Positions 33,761 to 38,812 of a stretch of 38,812 nt of DNA are shown piece after piece. Under the pieces are notes generated by a model. It was not told the origin of the DNA. It was given only the letters and a program-made list of their open reading frames with translations, and did no database searches. The translations under genes and the position numbers were made by a program. The stretch comes from an uncultured Chloroflexota bacterium (GTDB taxonomy: Bacteria; Chloroflexota; Anaerolineae; Aggregatilineales; Phototrophicaceae), in the NCBI GenBank assembly GCA_937974245.1, contig CALJKV010000116.1:1-38812 (forward strand), in the 5' to 3' direction. The first letter of the stretch is position 1, and each line of letters opens with the position of its first letter.

Positions 33761-34025
33761 GTCTACACTCCTTTTGGATTTCATTCGGTATCCGCATCAC
33801 TGAGATGACAATCAGATTCAAATCCCAAATCCGATTGACAATTCCGCGCAGTTTAGCTTGGTCGATTACAGACCCGGTCAGCCTCGTGATTGGCGGGCTT
33901 TCGCTCTCACAACTAATGGTCATGCCATTGAACCAATCCGACCACTCCTCATTCAGCACACCCTGAACCGTAATTTGATACACTACTGTTGGTTTGTGTT
34001 CCGGGTTTCGGCTTTCTGTAACCAC
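33753..34025 (-). CDS. Small conserved LAL-associated protein, copy D
   Basis: A 90-residue protein of the same family: VYQITVQGVLNEEW, then DWFNGMTISCESESPPITRL, TGSVIDQAKLRGIVNRIWDL and NLIVISVMRIP. It starts with GTG 34025, supported by GGAG 6 nt upstream. Its TAA stop lies within the ATGAGTAA start of the alpha/beta hydrolase gene. A perfect inverted repeat TCCCAA-TG-TTGGGA lies just upstream of its ribosome-binding site. It has the family's most diverged helix (KLRGIVNRIWDL) and a two-residue insertion before the conserved LTGSV. It lies downstream of LAL4, with one membrane-protein gene between. Confidence 0.85.
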   Translation of the reverse strand: MVTESRNPEHKPTVVYQITVQGVLNEEWSDWFNGMTISCESESPPITRLTGSVIDQAKLRGIVNRIWDLNLIVISVMRIPNEIQKECRHE

Positions 34026-34039
34026 CGTATACTCCTACA

Positions 34040-34053
34040 TCCCAATGTTGGGA
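34040..34053. promoter_or_regulatory. Inverted repeat upstream of small gene D
   Basis: TCCCAATGTTGGGA has perfect 6-bp arms around TG. It ends 15 bp before the GTG start of small gene D and just upstream of its ribosome-binding site. It is unlike the CATG palindromes of the LAL1/LAL3 groups. It could be an operator for LAL4 or a different factor, or chance. Confidence 0.3.
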
Positions 34054-34112
34054 ACGCCATTGCATATCACTTGATTGTTGTTTTTCAGAATAGAGGCACC
34101 TGTTATTGACCG

Positions 34113-34511
34113 TTACGGACCTATGAGCGTAGATGGCGGCCACTTGAAAACCCAAAAGGCGACCAAAACCACGACATTAAAGATAGCTGCGGAGATTACA
34201 GGTTGTGTGGGCGGATTTTCCCAGAAGAGGGCAAACGCGACCAAAGAGACGAGGGACACGAAGGTAGCGAGCATCCGCCACCACGCTTGCTGACCGAACA
34301 TCCCAATTGCAGCAGCGATAAAACCGATGATAACCATAAGCCAGATTATCCCACCGATAACTTTTGCTAGTCCCTCATTTGCAATCAGCCACGAGTGGTT
34401 AGACTGCCCCCAATCAGCAATTCCTAACGCTGAGACCAGAAACAGTGTATGACCGATGCCATGTACTCCCACGGTAATGGCGAGGATGACGCGCACAATA
34501 TCATTTGACAT
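34113..34511 (-). CDS. Hypothetical four-helix membrane protein
   Basis: A 132-residue protein with about four membrane helices: IVRVILAITVGVHGIGHTLFL, VIGGIIWLMVIIGFIAAAIG, MLATFVSLVSLVAFALFW, and VISAAIFNVVVLVAFWVFKW. Two histidines lie in the first helix (VHGIGHT). ATG 34511 is preferred because GGAGAG lies just upstream; an upstream frame extension to 34568 is probably not translated. I do not recognise the family. It lies between LAL4 and small gene D on the same strand. Confidence 0.65.
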   Translation of the reverse strand: MSNDIVRVILAITVGVHGIGHTLFLVSALGIADWGQSNHSWLIANEGLAKVIGGIIWLMVIIGFIAAAIGMFGQQAWWRMLATFVSLVSLVAFALFWENPPTQPVISAAIFNVVVLVAFWVFKWPPSTLIGP

Positions 34512-34676
34512 CTCAAGTCTCTCCTTAATGACATTTATAAGTTGACAGTATGTAAATAGTCTATTCAACGAAGCTGAATTTGTAGCCAGTCAAAAGTATG
34601 GTTGAGGTACTGTTTCGGGGCAATTTGCAGCCTTGCAGTCGCATCACGGATCAAGAAATAATAGAGGGGATTGGAA

Positions 34677-37361
34677 TTACTCGTCAGGTAGAACACCCAA
34701 TATTCTGGCTTTGGCAACAGCTTGTGTCCGATTACTGGCTTCTAACTTGCCAAGAATATTGCTGACATGGCCTTTGACCGTGCTTAGCGAAATGACAAGC
34801 TGGGCAGCAATTTCGTGATTCGATAGACCTTGTGTAAGCAGTTGAAGCACTTCTAATTCACGTTGGCTAAGTGGCTCAACCAAATCAGGCTGAGTGCCAT
34901 GTATTTGCTTCTCCGTTTCAGCAGGAAACGCAGCCAAAAGCATTCCTGTATATTGAGGCAAGATGTCTCGTGACCGTGCCTCATAGAGCAAGTGTGCAAG
35001 CGGTCTGCCTTCGTCAACGAACATGCGGACGTAGCCTTCTGGCTGGGCAAGAGATAGGGCTTGTTCCAGCACCTCTAGTGCTTTTGGTAGGGTTGCTATT
35101 GACTGTAGGGCAAGTGCTTTCAGTATATAGATTTCAATCCACAGAGCGAGGTATTCATTTGGTTCCAGTTTGAGCAGCAAAGCATCCAATACTTGTAAAG
35201 CTCTGTCGGATTCTCCCTGAGCAAGAAATAGACGTGCAAGCACAACAAACTCGATTGCTTGCGTATGTAGACTTGTGTATTCATCACTCAGGTCTAGCTT
35301 GTCCAGCGCATCCCTTGTATGCAGCCCCCTCTCGGTGATCCATTGTTTAACTGCTTCGAGATTATGCTGTCGGAGCCATATCCGTGCCTGATAAAAGGAC
35401 ACTGTTAGGTTATCATATTCGGTCGTATCGGTTCTTAGGGCAAGCTGGCGGGCTTCGCGGATTGTTTCATTGGCACGGTCTACATGCCCTTGTATCTGCC
35501 AGATGCGCGCCATGGTAAGGCGGGCACTCATCATCAGGATGACTTCCCCTGTTCCTTCGCTCAGGGCGATGCCATCTGAGAGATAACGGATGGCTGTTTC
35601 CATGTTATTCCACTCGCGCTGCAACTCACCTAAGCCAACCAACGCTGGTCCAGCAATGGGGAGCAGTTGCCCGTGTTCATCTTTCGCCTTCTCCAGCGCT
35701 TGGTTGAAAAGCAAAAATGCGCTGCGAAGATACCCCCGTGTTTGTTGCAGCCGTCCCAACCAGCATAAAGCTGCTACACCGATTGACAGAGCACCGAATT
35801 TCTCGCCCAGTGCCACCATTTGCTCATAAGTCTGCTCAGCTGCTATGCGATCATCTGCCAGTAGCTGGACAATCCCGAGACCACCAAAAACCATTCCGCG
35901 CAGAAATAAACTGTCCTCTGCCAGAAGACTTAGAGCCTGACCTAATAAGTCTGTCGCCTGACGCAAATTTCCTTGATAAACCGCTTGCAGTGCGCGTATT
36001 GCCATTATTTCCCCCACAAATGCGCCTTCGGAATCAGTCTCCTCTGCACTCTGCAAACGAACCTCGATGGTCTCCATAGATTGACCACTTGTTAACAGCA
36101 CTCCAGCTTGATACACATACAATAATGGATGCCTACTGATCACATCGCTTGGCAGCCCCTCTAACCAATTCAGAAAGGTTGTCGCTTCACCACGGACTAA
36201 GACCATCTCAGCACAAGACTCGACTAGATATGCGGCTTGAGCAAAATCCTGACCAGATAAAGCGTGATGAATAGCGAGCGACATAAAATTGTTCTCTTCG
36301 TACCATTTACAGGCACGAGCGTGTAATACTGATATCATATCAGGTTGAGTCTGCTGCAAGCGTCGTTGTAGCAAATCGGCAAACAGATGATGATAACGAT
36401 ACCACTGACGGTCTTCATCCAGTGGAACGATAAAGAGATTAACCCGCTCAATATTCGCTAGGATCGTCTGGCTGTCGTCTCGGCCTGTTATGGTATTGCA
36501 TAAGGGTGCGGTCAAACGATCCAGAATGGCGGTCTGGTATAAGAAAGTTTGCAACTCCGCTGACTGTTGTTGGAGAACCTCGTCAACCAGAAAATCCAGA
36601 ATATACCGGTTGCTGCCCGTAAATGTTTTGATAAAATCACGACTATTCTTCTGCCCATGAAGTGAAAGTACTGCCAGTTGTAGTCCCGTAATCCAGCCTT
36701 CGGTTTGAGTATGTAGCACGGCAATATCTTCTGCCGAGAGGGTCAAGTCCTTCATCTGGTTTAAGAAAACCATAGCTTCATTCAGGGTGAAACGTAACTC
36801 AGCCATACGTACTTCGACAAGCTCACTACGACCTCGTAAACGTGCAACTGGCAGAGGCGGATCAGCACGGGTTGCGATAATCAAGTTCATTTGTAGTGGG
36901 TGGTGATCCAATAAGAATCTCACGGCATCGTGGACAGATTCAGACTCAATCAGATGATAATCGTCAAGAACTAAGGAAAATGGATCAGACTCAACCGCCA
37001 ATTCATTAATGAGAGCAGTTAAAATTGCTTCTAATAAAGGGGGATGTGAGGATTTGAGCATAAACAAGGAAGCATCACCAACTCCTGGTATGATGGTTTG
37101 AAGTGCTGCAATTACATAGGCTAGGAAAAGCACTAGATCATTATCGCTTTTATCCAAAGATAGCCACGCAACCAAATATTCGCTCTGCCGTGCCCATTCA
37201 CTAAGCAGTGTCGTTTTCCCAAACCCAGCCGGCGCTGAGACTAGAGTGAGTTTGCCCATTTGCCCTCTGTCCAAATGCTCAAATAGGCGAGGACGTGCGA
37301 TGGTTTCAGAGCGCTCTGGGGCTATGTATAATTTGGTTTTTAGCAGTTCATCAGTCGTCAA
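34677..37361 (-). CDS. LuxR-family MalT-like (LAL) ATP-dependent transcriptional regulator, LAL4
   Basis: An 894-residue LAL regulator. It has TDELLKTKLYIAPERSE at the N terminus, Walker A SAPAGFGKTT (about 41-50), Walker B SLVLDDYH near 128-135, WITGLQLAVLS, a TPR-like middle, and a C-terminal LuxR helix-turn-helix (LSQRELEVLQLLTQGLSNHEIA). The recognition part SLSTVKGHVSNILGKLEASN and the following RTQAVAKARILG place it with LAL2. Translation appears to start at TTG 37361, preceded by AGGAT. Genes downstream on the same strand are a membrane protein, small protein D, the hydrolase and the glycosyltransferase, the likely regulon. Confidence 0.94.
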   Translation of the reverse strand: MTTDELLKTKLYIAPERSETIARPRLFEHLDRGQMGKLTLVSAPAGFGKTTLLSEWARQSEYLVAWLSLDKSDNDLVLFLAYVIAALQTIIPGVGDASLFMLKSSHPPLLEAILTALINELAVESDPFSLVLDDYHLIESESVHDAVRFLLDHHPLQMNLIIATRADPPLPVARLRGRSELVEVRMAELRFTLNEAMVFLNQMKDLTLSAEDIAVLHTQTEGWITGLQLAVLSLHGQKNSRDFIKTFTGSNRYILDFLVDEVLQQQSAELQTFLYQTAILDRLTAPLCNTITGRDDSQTILANIERVNLFIVPLDEDRQWYRYHHLFADLLQRRLQQTQPDMISVLHARACKWYEENNFMSLAIHHALSGQDFAQAAYLVESCAEMVLVRGEATTFLNWLEGLPSDVISRHPLLYVYQAGVLLTSGQSMETIEVRLQSAEETDSEGAFVGEIMAIRALQAVYQGNLRQATDLLGQALSLLAEDSLFLRGMVFGGLGIVQLLADDRIAAEQTYEQMVALGEKFGALSIGVAALCWLGRLQQTRGYLRSAFLLFNQALEKAKDEHGQLLPIAGPALVGLGELQREWNNMETAIRYLSDGIALSEGTGEVILMMSARLTMARIWQIQGHVDRANETIREARQLALRTDTTEYDNLTVSFYQARIWLRQHNLEAVKQWITERGLHTRDALDKLDLSDEYTSLHTQAIEFVVLARLFLAQGESDRALQVLDALLLKLEPNEYLALWIEIYILKALALQSIATLPKALEVLEQALSLAQPEGYVRMFVDEGRPLAHLLYEARSRDILPQYTGMLLAAFPAETEKQIHGTQPDLVEPLSQRELEVLQLLTQGLSNHEIAAQLVISLSTVKGHVSNILGKLEASNRTQAVAKARILGVLPDE

Positions 37362-37587
37362 CAGAATATCCTATGGCAAAATCCTATGATGCTGTAAACT
37401 TCCTAATGTGCTATGCCATGTGCGACGAAAATAGGGTCTAAAAGTCACAGTGTACGTCTTCAAATGAAATCGGACACAAGAGGCAGAAAAATAAGAGAGA
37501 CTTCTTCCCCCTTTTTACCCTGAAGAGTGCGGCCCTGCAAACATTGCTCCGGGCCCCGTCGGAAAACGGAAGCTGCCTTGGGTGTAA
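37362..37587. other. Gap between LAL4 and the IS481 element
   Basis: About 225 bp without a gene. It holds the third copy of the IS3-end-like box at 37452-37503, then sequence leading into the inverted repeat of the insertion sequence. Confidence 0.5.
37452..37503 (+). repeat. IS3-type terminal-repeat-like sequence, copy 3
   Basis: GTACGTCTTCAAATG then AATCGGACACAAGAGG and a GAGACTT ending match the copies at 4771 and 10841 in the same orientation. Beyond GAGACTT the sequence differs, and the hairpin and att-like core are missing, so only this box is shared. Confidence 0.5.
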
Positions 37588-38579
37588 TACGTCATACCCT
37601 GTGAGACATTCTTGCACTTATTTTAATAGAGACCGCATGACTTCATAGGGAGTTTTCCCGTCCAGGGAGATATGTGGTCGATCATAGTTGTAGAAGTTCT
37701 CCCAGGCCGCAAGCTTGGCATTCAAATCCACATCATCCGTGTAAGTCAGCAGTTGATAGAATTCCGTCTGATCCGTTCGATGTGATCGCTCGACTTTGCC
37801 ATTGAGCTGGGGTGTTCGCGGTTTGATGTAGACATGTTGGATGCCCTGATCTTCAACATGCCAGTGGAAACGGGCTTGAAACTCATGCCCTCGATCGGTC
37901 CTGACCATGCTGATCCGGAAAGGGAACTTGTCGATCACGTAGTTCATGAACTGGATGGCACAATCCTGGTTATGCTTCGAATAGATCTGTAACGCCCGAA
38001 TACGTGTCGCATCATCGACGGCGGTATATTGGTAACGTTTCACCGCCTGCCCCGTCTTATCTTTCAACTGCAAGAACTTCACATCGAGCTGAACATGGTG
38101 TCCTGGAACCTTTTTGGCATACCGTTTGCTGTGAAGTGCACGTCTGGGAGCTGACTTTGGCAGCCGGGCCACTGCATGAGCTCTTAAGACCCTTGTCACT
38201 GTGGATTCTGAAATCTTGAGCCCATGATAGCGGTTCAGGTAATACGTGATCCGTAAGGCACCTATTTGATACGTTCTCCGCAGTTCCAGGATTTTCTCAA
38301 CCACCTCAGGCGATGTTTTGCGTGGATGGCCATAGGCGATGGGCTTTTGTCGAAACAATCCCGCTCGTCCTTCGTGATCGTATTTCTGCTTCCATTCGTA
38401 AAAGGTTGAACGAGCGACATTGAATTCTCTACATGTCTTGGTGACACCGATGTGATGGGCAAACTCAAGTACGGCAAGCTTGAACCTTACCCGCAATTCC
38501 TCTCTGGCTTCTTGGTGCATTCCATCCTCCTGTTTCTACATTAGATCCTACTGCAAAGTGTCCAGGAGGGTATGACGTA
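37588..38579 (-). mobile_element. IS481-family insertion sequence, complete
   Basis: The element is about 992 bp with terminal inverted repeats. Both ends begin TACGTCATACCCT (13 identical bases), and GACA recurs at positions 18-21 in each. The single transposase gene fills most of it. A clear target-site duplication was not visible, so exact ends could shift by a few bases. Confidence 0.8.
37618..38520 (-). CDS. IS481-family transposase
   Basis: A 300-residue transposase. The N-terminal helix-turn-helix region includes GVTKTCREFNVARSTFYEWK, then a KPIAYGHPRKTSPEVVEKIL segment. The rve/DDE domain carries the catalytic residues in QLDVKFLQ (first Asp), VRTDRGHEF (second Asp) and NGKVERSHRTDQTEFY (Glu). 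The C terminus NYDRPHISLDGKTPYEVM is typical of the IS481 group. The frame is intact. It starts at ATG 38520, a few bases after TCCTCC-complementary ribosome-binding sequence. It lies between terminal repeats with TACGTCATACCCT ends. Confidence 0.92.
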   Translation of the reverse strand: MHQEAREELRVRFKLAVLEFAHHIGVTKTCREFNVARSTFYEWKQKYDHEGRAGLFRQKPIAYGHPRKTSPEVVEKILELRRTYQIGALRITYYLNRYHGLKISESTVTRVLRAHAVARLPKSAPRRALHSKRYAKKVPGHHVQLDVKFLQLKDKTGQAVKRYQYTAVDDATRIRALQIYSKHNQDCAIQFMNYVIDKFPFRISMVRTDRGHEFQARFHWHVEDQGIQHVYIKPRTPQLNGKVERSHRTDQTEFYQLLTYTDDVDLNAKLAAWENFYNYDRPHISLDGKTPYEVMRSLLK

Positions 38580-38812
38580 AAATAGTGATGTACTGGGAGA
38601 ACTGGATGTTCAAGAAAGACGGCAGTCTGAACACCGATTAGTCCATCCACTTCATAGACTATTCTTTCATATTTATTGGCTTTTCATCTTCAGTATATTC
38701 GACAGGTTTCGACCCATCACACTGGCTGCCACAGGAAGGAGATCCATTCTGGTTGCAACTAAGCCACTAGCCGGAATTTATCCAACAGACGAAGGCGGTT
38801 GGGATGGCCCAG
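38580..38812. other. Right end of window: no supported gene
   Basis: The 233 bp right of the insertion sequence contain short open frames on the plus strand, but none with a ribosome-binding site or a recognisable family feature. A gene could continue beyond the window. Confidence 0.4.

Overview
The window looks like chromosomal DNA of a bacterium related to Chloroflexota (Anaerolineae-type). This is inferred from four large MalT-type LuxR (LAL) regulators, a Rieske/split-cytochrome-b complex with long multihaem cytochromes c, and a recurrent small LAL-linked protein family. No rRNA, tRNA or other taxonomic marker is present, so the assignment is by gene content only.

Layout. (1) 1-4465, minus strand: a LAL regulator (LAL1), a small conserved protein (A), a DUF4386-type membrane protein and a truncated quinone-oxidoreductase-like gene. 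(2) 4466-6238: mobile-element debris with an IS-end-like repeat, a terminator hairpin, an att-like core and an ssb pseudogene. (3) 6239-10212, plus strand: LAL2, a second quinone-oxidoreductase-like gene and small protein B. (4) 10213-11166: a membrane-protein gene broken by one in-frame TGA, then a second copy of the debris repeat. (5) 11167-22566: two paralogous membrane proteins with a C-terminal helix-turn-helix-like tail lie in 1,106-bp direct repeats. Between them is a minus-strand respiratory operon (GltD-like flavoprotein/ferredoxin, tetrahaem cytochrome c, cytochrome b6-type subunit, cytochrome b C-terminal subunit, Rieske protein, trihaem cytochrome c) and a histidine kinase/response regulator pair. 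(6) 22807-37361, all minus strand: LAL4, a four-helix membrane protein, small protein D, an alpha/beta hydrolase, a glycosyltransferase, LAL3, a ParB-like/DUF4032-like protein, small protein C, a YraQ/ArsP-type permease, two small membrane proteins and an ABC-2 exporter. (7) 37588-38579: an intact IS481-family element.

How it fits together. Each LAL gene lies near one member of a roughly 80-90-residue family (A-D). These small genes sit with oxidoreductase, hydrolase, permease or membrane-protein genes, and two of them overlap the start of the next gene. A palindrome centred on CATG (TCATCACATGTGATGA and variants) lies upstream of small gene A, small gene C and the ParB-like gene. These belong to the LAL1 and LAL3 neighbourhoods, and LAL1 and LAL3 share one type of DNA-recognition helix; LAL2 and LAL4 share another. 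I read this as repeated LAL-plus-small-protein regulatory modules. The second notable structure is the respiratory island, which is flanked by direct repeats that begin at an att-like 18-bp core.
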